Source of the DNA: Deltaproteobacteria bacterium
GTDB lineage: Bacteria > Desulfobacterota > Anaeroferrophillalia > Anaeroferrophillales > Tharpellaceae
Assembly (NCBI GenBank): GCA_013153415.1
Contig: JAADEO010000058.1
Coordinates: 1-8,643 of the forward strand
Length of the DNA: 8,643 nucleotides
Direction: 5' to 3'
Shown: in pieces, positions 1 through 6,195 of the stretch
Layout: the number at the start of each line of letters is the position of its first letter
Position numbering within the stretch: the stretch's first letter is position 1
Translations under genes and position numbers: made by a program
Notes under the pieces: generated by a model
What the model saw: only the letters and a program-made list of their open reading frames with translations
Databases searched by the model: none
What the model was told of the DNA's origin: nothing

Positions 1-569
1 AATTCGCTGGCGTAGCTCAAATCGAGTCCCAGGCTCCAGAGCATCTGGCTGGTGAAGGTCGCCGGCAGGCAGGGGAGAACGGCATCGACAAGCCGGATCG
101 TGGCCGTGGCCCGGGCTTGGTCAAGGGCAGTCCGCACCCGCTCGGAGGAGGACTGGAGGATCACGGTGGGCTGGCTGAAACGGCCCCAGATATAAGGATG
201 GAACCATTTGCTGCAACCTCGTTCGAAATCTTTCAGGGTGAGAATCGCGTATTTGCACCGGACCGTCTGCTGCTCGACCCGGCATTCGAGGTAGAAGACG
301 TTGGGGGGCAGCAACCGGTTGCCCCAGGCGAGCCAGCGGTTTTGATAGGCGTTGTCGTAGGTGTCGACGATCAGGTAGAGATCGAGCAGGCCGCTGAAAT
401 GATCTTGGCTGCGGCGGCAGGAGCCATAGAAAAGGACCGCGCGCAAGGCCTGACCGTAGCGCTCCCGGAATTTCGCCAACAGCGCCTCGGTGGCCGCTGA
501 GCCGGATTCGGTTTGGCCGGTAGCAATGGTCGAAACCAGTTCGTCGAGTTTCGTGACCACTCTCGTCAA
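1..569 (-). CDS. Tam41/Mmp37-like nucleotidyltransferase (candidate CDP-lipid synthase), 3' end beyond the window
   Basis: This reading frame has no stop from about position 569 to the left edge and gives about 189 residues; its C-terminus lies outside the window. Residues 46-50 read LFYGS and residues 61-69 read LLDLYLIVD. Together they form the GS...D-x5-D signature of a Pol-beta-type nucleotidyltransferase. The downstream segment (CKYAI near 105, YIWGRFSQP at 126-134, VRTALD at 145-150, GLDLSYASE at 181-189) follows, from memory, the eukaryotic mitochondrial Tam41 sequence block by block. Tam41 makes CDP-diacylglycerol from phosphatidic acid and CTP. Here the usual GSG is GSC. The start is probably TTG at 569-567, whose last two bases are the first two of the upstream gene's TGA stop; GTG at 560 is an alternative, and neither has a strong Shine-Dalgarno site. 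Overlap with the CDP-alcohol transferase implies translational coupling and a shared CDP-lipid step. The real substrate could be another phospholipid or lipid phosphate. Confidence 0.8.
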   Translation of the reverse strand, partial: MTRVVTKLDELVSTIATGQTESGSAATEALLAKFRERYGQALRAVLFYGSCRRSQDHFSGLLDLYLIVDTYDNAYQNRWLAWGNRLLPPNVFYLECRVEQQTVRCKYAILTLKDFERGCSKWFHPYIWGRFSQPTVILQSSSERVRTALDQARATATIRLVDAVLPCLPATFTSQMLWSLGLDLSYASE

Positions 570-1807
570 CCCCGGCTGCCGTCCGGCAGGATGGTCGGTC
601 GCCGGGTGAAGACCCGGACCGCAAGCTCCAGTTCCGGGCCGGGATTATTCGGATCGATCCCCGTGAACCAGGCCTCGAGAGGCCCGTTGCGCCGGGCCTT
701 GAAGGCCTCGTAGAGGCGCCAGCCGAGATAGACGGTGGAAAAGAAGGTCCACAAGGCCACGGCCCAGAGGCCGAGGTCGGGCCGGCCGGCCAGCCAGCCC
801 AGGGTCAACAGGATCATGCAGGGATTGCGGCGTCCGGTAATCAGGCGGAACCAGGAATCGCGCGGTTGCCAGCAGAAGATTCCGAAACGGCCGAAAAACT
901 GGGTGAAGATCGCCTCGACCAGGCGGCCGCCGAGGTAGCCAACCCAGATCAGCCAGACGATCGCGTTCCAGGCTCCAGGCGTCAGTGGCAGGCCATAGGC
1001 TGCCAACCCGACACCCCAGGCCAGGTACCAGAGCGGCGGGTGGATGATGTCGATAGCGTGGTCGAAGAGATGGCCGAATTTGCTCGAGGTCACGGTAACC
1101 CGGGCGAGCTTGCCGTCAACGGTGTCGAGAAAGGTCATCAGCCAGCCGGCCAGCAGTCCGAAAAAATACCAGCCCTGATAGAAAAAGAGCCCGGCCAGGA
1201 CAGCGAGGAAAAATCCGGCCAAAGTCACCTGGTTGGGTTTGATGTCGTGCTCGACGCAGAAACGGACCGCTTTTTTTGCCGGAGTCGGCCAGAGCCATTT
1301 GGTGACCAGGTCGGTAACGCCTTTGTAGGACCAGGAGAAGAGATGCTCTTCGAGCTGGTCGCGGAAGGCTTCGGTCAGTGGCAGAACGAAAGGTCGGTCG
1401 AACTTGCGCAGCCTCTGCATGTAGTTCGAGGTCAGCTGGTCGGGGGTGAGGATTTTCAGCCCGGGCGGTTTGCTTTTCGGCAGCTGGCCGCTGTCGATCC
1501 ATTTGTAGACTCTCCGGACCAGGGGTTTGCCGATATGGGCCGCAACCGGTACCGGAGAACCATCTTTGGTAACCGTGAGGACAGTGCCGGGGTGGTCGAG
1601 CAGGCTCTGGATGATACGGTCGTCGTAGAGGTAGTCGCCGCGCAGGATGACCAGGCTGCAGTCTTCGCTCAGATCTGCAGGGTTGTCGACAAAGGTTTCT
1701 GCTCCGAGCCGGGCCAGGACCCGCTGCAGCCGCTCCCGGTTGCTCAGACCCCAGAGCCGGACCGGGCTTTCGTGAAAAAGATGGATTGCAGGAGATTTCA
1801 TTGTCAT
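566..1807 (-). CDS. CDP-alcohol phosphatidyltransferase with N-terminal NTP-transferase-like domain
   Basis: The 413-residue product has a C-terminal integral membrane CDP-alcohol phosphotransferase domain. The full active-site signature is present: D228, D231, G232, A235, R236, G245, D249 and D253 with canonical spacing. These residues bind the divalent metals and the CDP moiety. About five or six hydrophobic segments lie between residues 193 and 365. Residues 1-150 are soluble and resemble the later part of a nucleotidyltransferase fold (VILRGDYLYDD at 53-63 mimics the metal-binding GD strand), but the usual N-terminal GxGxR nucleotide loop is absent. The arrangement recalls inositol-phosphate cytidylyltransferase/DIPP synthase fusions, with the first half apparently degenerate. 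The enzyme should join an alcohol or phospho-alcohol to a CDP-activated partner in the inner membrane; the substrate cannot be read from sequence. Starts ATG 1807 and ATG 1801 are both possible, and no clear Shine-Dalgarno is seen. The gene overlaps the downstream Tam41-like gene. Confidence 0.88.
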   Translation of the reverse strand: MTMKSPAIHLFHESPVRLWGLSNRERLQRVLARLGAETFVDNPADLSEDCSLVILRGDYLYDDRIIQSLLDHPGTVLTVTKDGSPVPVAAHIGKPLVRRVYKWIDSGQLPKSKPPGLKILTPDQLTSNYMQRLRKFDRPFVLPLTEAFRDQLEEHLFSWSYKGVTDLVTKWLWPTPAKKAVRFCVEHDIKPNQVTLAGFFLAVLAGLFFYQGWYFFGLLAGWLMTFLDTVDGKLARVTVTSSKFGHLFDHAIDIIHPPLWYLAWGVGLAAYGLPLTPGAWNAIVWLIWVGYLGGRLVEAIFTQFFGRFGIFCWQPRDSWFRLITGRRNPCMILLTLGWLAGRPDLGLWAVALWTFFSTVYLGWRLYEAFKARRNGPLEAWFTGIDPNNPGPELELAVRVFTRRPTILPDGSRG

Positions 1808-1870
1808 ATCTTGGTGGTGGTGTTAAAGGATATAAAGGGAAATTGCTGCGGTTTCCGGTTTCTCAAACCA

Positions 1871-1885
1871 GGTAACTACGTTACC
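1871..1885. promoter_or_regulatory. Dyad GGTAAC-TAC-GTTACC, possible operator
   Basis: A perfect inverted repeat with 6-bp arms and a 3-nt centre lies 64 nt upstream of the CDP-alcohol transferase ATG. Size and place suit a small dimeric regulator or a short hairpin. No regulator is recognised, and such a short dyad can occur by chance. Confidence 0.3.
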
Positions 1886-1936
1886 CCCACATTTCAACTA
1901 CAGTACTTGGGGAGTTTTCCCCCGCGCCCTGGTTCA

Positions 1937-2070
1937 CGCGAAGGCGCGAAGACGCGAAGTCTGAATGGTAGCTGAACCTGCGTCGCTTTCTCCGGGTGAC
2001 GGGTCGGGCCGGCGACAAATGCCGATGCCTTTTCGGCGTTCGCTCTTTCTCTCCCTTTCGTGCCTTCGCG
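1937..2070. repeat. CGCGAAG-type intergenic repeat: triple 8-nt-period repeat with inverted partner
   Basis: CGCGAAG occurs three times at an exact 8-nt period (1937-1943, 1945-1951, 1953-1959). On the other side of a roughly 100-nt spacer, 2056-2070 read in reverse complement gives CGCGAAGGCACGAAA, matching 13 of 15 bases of 1937-1951. Repeats of the CGCAAAG/CGCGAAG type occur between genes in many bacterial genomes, by recollection and not by search. The two arms could form a long stem-loop or be two convergent copies of one dispersed element. No transposase is present. Confidence 0.65.
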
Positions 2071-2195
2071 AGAGTCCTTTCCTCCGGTGCGGATTCACTT
2101 GCCGGGTCGAGCCGGAACTGTCCGACGGGCGGGCGACCGGGGGCGCAGTTACCCTGCTAAGCTACTAATGCAAATTGCTTTTCTTGTAAAGTCCT

Positions 2196-2200
2196 AAGGA
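2196..2200 (+). promoter_or_regulatory. Ribosome binding site AAGGA for the metallophosphoesterase
   Basis: AAGGA ends 10 nt before the ATG at 2211, supporting that start. It is one of the clearer Shine-Dalgarno sites in the window; most other genes rely on weak sites or stop-start overlap. Confidence 0.6.
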
Positions 2201-2210
2201 TGTCGGCGGG

Positions 2211-3122
2211 ATGTCTGAATTAACGATTGCCCATCTGTCCGATTTTCATCTCTGTATCGGGCCCGGAAGCTGGCGGGACCTGTTGACCAAGCGTCTCTAT
2301 GGTCGGCTGGCCTGGCGGCGACGCAGCACTGAGTTCGAGCCCGCGATCCTGGAGAGCATGATCGATGACCTCGGGCGCCAGGATCCCGATCTGATAGTCA
2401 TAACCGGGGATCAGACCCATCTCGGCCGGCTGGCCGAATATCACGCGGCCCGGGCCCTGCTGGAGACTCTCGGCGACCCGGGAAAGGTCATGATTATTCC
2501 CGGCAACCACGATGCCTACGTGCCCGGCGCCTGGGAAGCCGGGCGCCGGCTCTGGGCCGGGTACCTGAGCGGAGACGATGCCTCCGAGGCCGTGGACGGG
2601 GAGATTTTCTACCCGGTTTCCAGGTGTCGGAACGGGGTGGAGATCATCGGCCTCGATACGGCCTGCCCGAGGCCCTGGTGGCTGGCGACCGGCAAGCTGG
2701 GTCGGGACCAGCTCGAGCGCCTGGACGGATTGCTGGCCGCTGCCGCCGGACAGGGCCGGGCCCGGGTGATCCTCATCCACCATCCTCCGGTCCCTGATCT
2801 TGCCGACTGGCGGCGACGCCTGGAAGATGAAAATGCTCTCGCAGAAATTCTCGCCGCCCGGGGTGCGGAGCTGATCCTGCACGGCCATATCCATCGCCGC
2901 AGTCGCTGCCTGCTGGTCGCCGGCGAACGACGCATCCCGGTTTTCGGGGTGCCGGCCGCCGCCGCCCGGGGCAGGCTTCCGGAGCGGCGTTCGCGTTACA
3001 ATCTCTACCGTTTCAGTTGGAGCCGGAAGCAGGGCTGGCGGCTGGCCTGGAAAGAGCGGCGCTACTCGGTTTCACGTTCTGGTTTCATTACTGAGACGGA
3101 ATGGTGCGACAAATTCCGTTAA
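2211..3122 (+). CDS. Calcineurin-like metallophosphoesterase, cytoplasmic
   Basis: The 303-residue protein carries all five blocks of the dimetal phosphoesterase fold: SDFH (D11, H13), GDQTH (G66, D67), GNHD (G98-D101), IHHPP (H190, H191) and GHIHRR (H226, H228). Every metal and catalytic position seems intact. No signal peptide or membrane helix is visible, so it should act in the cytoplasm or at the inner face of the membrane. Its substrate is unknown. LpxH-type UDP-lipid hydrolases and cAMP phosphodiesterases share this fold. Among lipid-synthesis genes, a phosphatase clearing a phosphorylated head group or a nucleotide-lipid hydrolase are the most natural guesses. The ATG is supported by AAGGA 10 nt upstream. 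Its TAA stop lies in a TTAA shared with the convergent lptG stop. The C-terminus is rich in Arg and Trp (about residues 255-290), perhaps membrane-touching. Confidence 0.9.
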   Translation: MSELTIAHLSDFHLCIGPGSWRDLLTKRLYGRLAWRRRSTEFEPAILESMIDDLGRQDPDLIVITGDQTHLGRLAEYHAARALLETLGDPGKVMIIPGNHDAYVPGAWEAGRRLWAGYLSGDDASEAVDGEIFYPVSRCRNGVEIIGLDTACPRPWWLATGKLGRDQLERLDGLLAAAAGQGRARVILIHHPPVPDLADWRRRLEDENALAEILAARGAELILHGHIHRRSRCLLVAGERRIPVFGVPAAAARGRLPERRSRYNLYRFSWSRKQGWRLAWKERRYSVSRSGFITETEWCDKFR

Positions 3123-4192
3123 GTATTTTTTCTGAATTGTAGCCAGAGGCTCGCGAGCAGAATCAGGACGACCGGCAGGACTGTGGTCAGGGCCGGGTGG
3201 AGATTGAAGAGCAGACCCAGATCGCCGATGATCTGGTTGGCGAAGTAGAGGGTGATGCCGATCAGGATGGCGATCATCATCCGTTTGCCTCCCCCGGTGC
3301 TGCGAGTGGGACCGAAGACCAGAGCCAGAGAGAAGATCATCATCGCCCCCATGGCGAAGGGCAGGCAGAGTTTCTGCCATAAGACCATGGTGTAATGCTC
3401 GGCATTCTGGCCCCGGCTGCGCAGCTCCCTGATATAGTGGAACAGCCGGGAGGGGGAGAGGCTTTCCGGGGGCATTCTCAGGATGGTTAGCTGCCGGGTA
3501 TCGAGAGCCAGATCGATGGTCATTGACGGTGTATGACTGCTTTTGATATCTCCGGACGGGGTAATGCTTTTGCGGTCGACATCCAGCAGTCGCCAGCGGC
3601 TGTGGCTGATTATCCGGGCTTGCGGGCTGTGGATGTAAGCGGTCAGAAATCCCTCCCGGTCGCGTTCGTAGATGTCGAGATCGGTGCTGGTGGCGTCGAG
3701 ATTGGTACGGCCGATACGAATCAGCTGATTCCGGTGGCGCAGCCAGAGGTCGCGATCGGTTATCAGGATGCCGGAATCGGAAAGCGCCACCAGGCGCCGG
3801 GTGCGAGCTTGCATCTCCAGAGGGGGAACGAGATATTCAGCCATGGCGAATGCGGCCAGCATCAATATCAGTCCGACGAGCAGGATCGGCCGGCAGATCC
3901 GGGGGTTGCTGAAGCCCGAAGCCTGCATGGCCAGCAGTTCATTGTGGTCGGAGAGGATGCCGAGTCCGATAATCCCGGCCAGCATCGTCGCCACCGGAAG
4001 GAGGTCGAATAGCCGGCCCGGGAGGGTGTAGATCACATAGATCATTGCATCCTGGAAATGATAGCTGCCGGTGCCGATATCGTCGAGTTGTTTCAACAGT
4101 TCGATGAAACTGAACAGGAGCAGGAGAATTAAGGTGACGACCAGCAGAGCACGCAGGAAACTGCCGGCCAGGTATCGGTCCAGAAGTTTCAT
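3119..4192 (-). CDS. lptG: LptG, LPS export ABC permease
   Basis: The 357-residue YjgP/YjgQ-family permease has three N-terminal membrane segments (about 11-34, 52-80, 102-120), a hydrophilic periplasmic stretch of about 150 residues (the jellyroll), and three C-terminal helices (about 271-293, 304-325, 335-352). Matches to E. coli LptG, from memory, include an N-terminal LDRYL, FIELLKQL at 29-36, LLAMQASGF at 86-94 and VFGPTRS at 292-298. With LptF and the ATPase LptB (not in this window) it extracts LPS from the inner membrane and passes it to LptC and LptA. The start at 4192 is chosen because ATG overlaps the lptF stop as ATGA and gives the family's usual N-terminus; a longer frame to 4264 adds 24 residues with no family character. 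The gene ends head-on against the metallophosphoesterase. Confidence 0.93.
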   Translation of the reverse strand: MKLLDRYLAGSFLRALLVVTLILLLLFSFIELLKQLDDIGTGSYHFQDAMIYVIYTLPGRLFDLLPVATMLAGIIGLGILSDHNELLAMQASGFSNPRICRPILLVGLILMLAAFAMAEYLVPPLEMQARTRRLVALSDSGILITDRDLWLRHRNQLIRIGRTNLDATSTDLDIYERDREGFLTAYIHSPQARIISHSRWRLLDVDRKSITPSGDIKSSHTPSMTIDLALDTRQLTILRMPPESLSPSRLFHYIRELRSRGQNAEHYTMVLWQKLCLPFAMGAMMIFSLALVFGPTRSTGGGKRMMIAILIGITLYFANQIIGDLGLLFNLHPALTTVLPVVLILLASLWLQFRKNT

Positions 4193-5259
4193 TGACGAGT
4201 ACCGCCGGAGAACGGGTTGAGGGCGAAAAGGAGCAGGGTCGCAAACATCAATAGCTGGACCCACCAGAGACCGGGAAAGGGTTCGATCACACCCTCCGCC
4301 ACCCAGGATTTAAGGGTCAGACTCAGGGCGTAAAAAAGTCCGTAGAGGGCTACGGCGGCAACGGTTTTGCCGTATTTGCCGCGGCGTGGGGTGGTCTGAC
4401 TCAGGGGAATCCCGAGCAGGGCCAGGAGAATGGTGGTAAACGGGGTTGACAAGCGCCATTGCAGTTCCGCCAGGGCGGCCCGGCGCTGTTTCTCTTTCAG
4501 CAGGGTTCGGGTCGCGGCCGCCTTGATCTTCTCGCTGGCTCCGACTACGGGTGGTTCGATGGCCAGGGTGTATTTCTGGAAAGAGGCCACGGTATCTCTC
4601 TGTCCACGTTGATTGAAGTTGTAGAGCCGGCCGTCGATAAAGATCAGGACATCACGGCCGTTGCGGTTTTCGCGCTGAACCGCGGAGCGGGCTGTGATCA
4701 ATTGCTGGCCGTCGGCGTTGGTACTGCGGATGAAAACCTTTCCGACCCGGTTGCGGCGGGGGTCGACCCGGTCGGCGAAGATTACCCGGCGGTGGTTGTC
4801 GAATTCGTAAAACGATTTGGAATCCATGCGGGAAATCTGGAAACTGGCCTTGGCGATGTTTTTCAGACGGTAACTGAGCTGGTAGGCCCAGGGGCGTACG
4901 GCGAGCGATAGAGTTGCCACCAGCAGGCTGATGAGCAGGGCGAAGGCGAAGATGTCGAGATAGATCCGCCGGTCGGAAATTCCGCAGGCGTGCAGGGCGG
5001 CCATCTCGTTGTCGGAGTGAAGCCGGCCGAGGCCGACGATGATCGAAAGGTAGAGGGTGATCGGCAGCAGGACCTCCAGAGCGATGATCATTTTCAGGCC
5101 GACCAGGTAGAAAACGGTGGCCGCCGGCAGGATGCCGGCGGTGGCGTCGGTCAGAAAACGGGTGGCGGAATAGCTGGCAAAGATGGTGAGCAGCACGAAA
5201 CAGACGACCAGCATCGGTCGGCTTATTTCCCTGATTATATAACGATCGATTATCGGCAT
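4189..5259 (-). CDS. lptF: LptF, LPS export ABC permease
   Basis: The 356-residue product pairs with LptG. It begins with the family-style MPIIDRYIIREI and has N-terminal helices at about 14-34, 45-78 and 101-122, then a periplasmic domain to about 268, and three C-terminal helices. Diagnostic blocks are NEMAALHACGIS (84-95), the coupling segment that contacts LptB, and LAELQWRLSTPF (263-274) followed by PLSQTTPRRGK (285-295), which parallels the ELNWRI and PLSxxNPRxGR blocks of E. coli LptF as recalled. It forms the LptB2FG transporter core with LptG. ATG 5259 is preferred: AGGTGA lies just upstream and the N-terminus matches. An in-frame GTG at 5265 would add two residues. LptF precedes LptG in the usual order, with a 4-nt ATGA overlap. 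Confidence 0.93.
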   Translation of the reverse strand: MPIIDRYIIREISRPMLVVCFVLLTIFASYSATRFLTDATAGILPAATVFYLVGLKMIIALEVLLPITLYLSIIVGLGRLHSDNEMAALHACGISDRRIYLDIFAFALLISLLVATLSLAVRPWAYQLSYRLKNIAKASFQISRMDSKSFYEFDNHRRVIFADRVDPRRNRVGKVFIRSTNADGQQLITARSAVQRENRNGRDVLIFIDGRLYNFNQRGQRDTVASFQKYTLAIEPPVVGASEKIKAAATRTLLKEKQRRAALAELQWRLSTPFTTILLALLGIPLSQTTPRRGKYGKTVAAVALYGLFYALSLTLKSWVAEGVIEPFPGLWWVQLLMFATLLLFALNPFSGGTRQ

Positions 5260-5302
5260 GATCACCTGTCCAGTATCCGGGGGCGGGGATGGTAAACCAA
5301 TA

Positions 5303-5331
5303 AATATACAGGGTTTGGCGGATCAAGGCAA
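5303..5331 (-). promoter_or_regulatory. Candidate sigma70 promoter for lptFG
   Basis: Read on the minus strand, TTGCCT (5331-5326) is followed after exactly 17 nt by TATATT (5308-5303), four and five matches to the -35 and -10 consensus. Transcription would begin near 5297, leaving a leader of about 38 nt before the lptF ATG. Confidence 0.55.
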
Positions 5332-5390
5332 ACAGATTGTCGGTGACGGCTTGTTTTTGCCGGCGGCTTGTGGTATTGCCCTGCGCGGTT

Positions 5391-5419
5391 TTGCCGGGAG
5401 TGCGGATCCTCCACATATT
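5391..5419 (+). promoter_or_regulatory. Candidate sigma70 promoter for the cytidylyltransferase-like gene
   Basis: TTGCCG (5391-5396), a 17-nt spacer and CATATT (5414-5419) match four of six consensus positions at each box. The start site would lie near 5426, about 20 nt before ATG. This is weaker than the divergent lptF promoter. The spacer of 186 nt between the two coding regions holds nothing else that stands out. Confidence 0.35.
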
Positions 5420-5445
5420 GGAAATGATTTTGGGATTGGATTATT

Positions 5446-6195
5446 ATGAAAGCCGTGATTCTGAGTGCCGGCCAGGGTAAACGCCTGTTGCCGAAAACCA
5501 GTGATAAGCCCAAATGCCTGTTGCCTCTGGATGGGCGTTCAGTACTGTCCTGGCAGCTTGAGGTCCTGGCTGCCAACGGGGTCGATCGGGTCACCGTGGT
5601 CACCGGTTACGGGGCGGATCTGGTTGATGAAGAGCTTGCCGGATACCGGAGAGAGCACCCCGGGCAGCAGGTTGAAACCCTTTACAACTGCGATTATGCG
5701 ACTTCCGACAATCTCGTCAGCTGCTGGCAGGCCCGGGCCGAGATGGTCGGGGATTTTCTGCTGATCAACGGAGATACGATTTTCGAAAAGAATGCCTTGA
5801 AGCGTTTGCTGGCGGGAAACGGGCGGCCGGTGACCGTGACCATCAGCCGTAAAGATGAATATGATGCCGATGATATGAAGGTCTGCCTGGAGGGAGAACG
5901 GCTGGTCCGGATTGGCAAGGATCTCGATCTGCAGAAGGTTGACGGTGAATCGATCGGCATGATACTCTTCCGTGACCGGGGTGGAGCCTGGTTCCGGGAT
6001 TCGATGGAACGGGCCCTTGCAACCGAAGCCGCCCGCCGGCGCTGGTATTTGTCGGTGATCGATACGATGGCCTCTGCCGGCGAGGTCTGGACCTGCTCTA
6101 TCGCCGGGATGGCCTGGCAGGAGATCGACTATCCGGCCGACCTCGAAGAAGCCGACCGATTGGTCAAAGACTGTCGCCTGGGGTTGTCGCTTTAA
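5446..6195 (+). CDS. Sugar/choline/inositol-phosphate nucleotidyltransferase (LicC/IPCT-like)
   Basis: The 249-residue, single-domain NTP transferase opens with the nucleotide-binding loop LSAGQGKRLLPKT (6-18) followed by KPKCLLPL (21-28). NGD at 108-110 supplies a metal-binding Asp, and EIDYPADLEEA (226-236) is the closing metal and substrate motif. NCDYATSDNLVSCWQA (81-96) resembles the N...NxxSxxxA stretch of LicC-type phosphocholine cytidylyltransferases, and RIGKDL (155-160) also occurs in inositol-1-phosphate cytidylyltransferases. It probably makes a CDP- (or other NDP-) alcohol or sugar from CTP in the cytosol, which the CDP-alcohol transferase could use. Specificity is not provable from sequence. 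The start follows from the loop lying six residues in; the Shine-Dalgarno is poor. Its TAA stop shares TTAA with the convergent MobA-like gene. No truncation is evident. Confidence 0.85.
   Translation: MKAVILSAGQGKRLLPKTSDKPKCLLPLDGRSVLSWQLEVLAANGVDRVTVVTGYGADLVDEELAGYRREHPGQQVETLYNCDYATSDNLVSCWQARAEMVGDFLLINGDTIFEKNALKRLLAGNGRPVTVTISRKDEYDADDMKVCLEGERLVRIGKDLDLQKVDGESIGMILFRDRGGAWFRDSMERALATEAARRRWYLSVIDTMASAGEVWTCSIAGMAWQEIDYPADLEEADRLVKDCRLGLSL

Larger units (their letters stand above)
1808..2210. other. Gene-free divergent intergenic region
   Basis: About 400 bases separate the divergent CDP-alcohol transferase and metallophosphoesterase genes. Short open frames here have no Shine-Dalgarno site or recognisable protein character. 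Promoters for both genes must lie here, but no clean sigma70 pair stands out. TTGAAA read on the minus strand (1897-1892) is a possible -35 for the leftward gene, without a good -10 at 17 nt. The region holds a 6-bp-arm dyad at 1871-1885, a small GGGGA/TCCCC hairpin at 1909-1922, a CGCGAAG triplet repeat with an inverted partner (1937-2070), and a GC-rich tail. Confidence 0.7.

Noticed and set aside
117..624. Open frames of 127 (+) and 167 (-) codons at the left end
   Set aside because: Both overlap the Tam41-like frame, which has clear family motifs and runs open to the edge; these are shadows.
1937..1959. Short CRISPR-like array
   Set aside because: Seven-base units separated by one base have no spacers; this is a simple direct repeat.
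866..1975. Long plus-strand open frame of 369 codons
   Set aside because: It lies antisense to the CDP-alcohol transferase, which has complete catalytic motifs; the frame has no domain character and is a GC-bias shadow.
1965..2168. 67-codon plus-strand frame in the intergenic region
   Set aside because: It spans the repeat arm and GC-rich DNA, has no ribosome site and no protein-like features.
2220..2894. 224-codon minus-strand frame
   Set aside because: Antisense to the metallophosphoesterase, whose five motifs are intact; no motif in the antisense product.
4193..4264. Longer start for lptG adding 24 residues
   Set aside because: The extension lies within lptF coding sequence and lacks LptG character; the ATGA-overlap start gives the standard N-terminus.
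4652..5416. 254-codon minus-strand frame over lptF
   Set aside because: It is a shifted frame of lptF with Pro/Arg-rich content and no hydrophobic segments; LptF is unmistakable in the other frame.
5260..5445. tRNA, riboswitch or small RNA in the lptF upstream spacer
   Set aside because: No cloverleaf, known aptamer pattern or terminator-like hairpin with a U-run could be seen.
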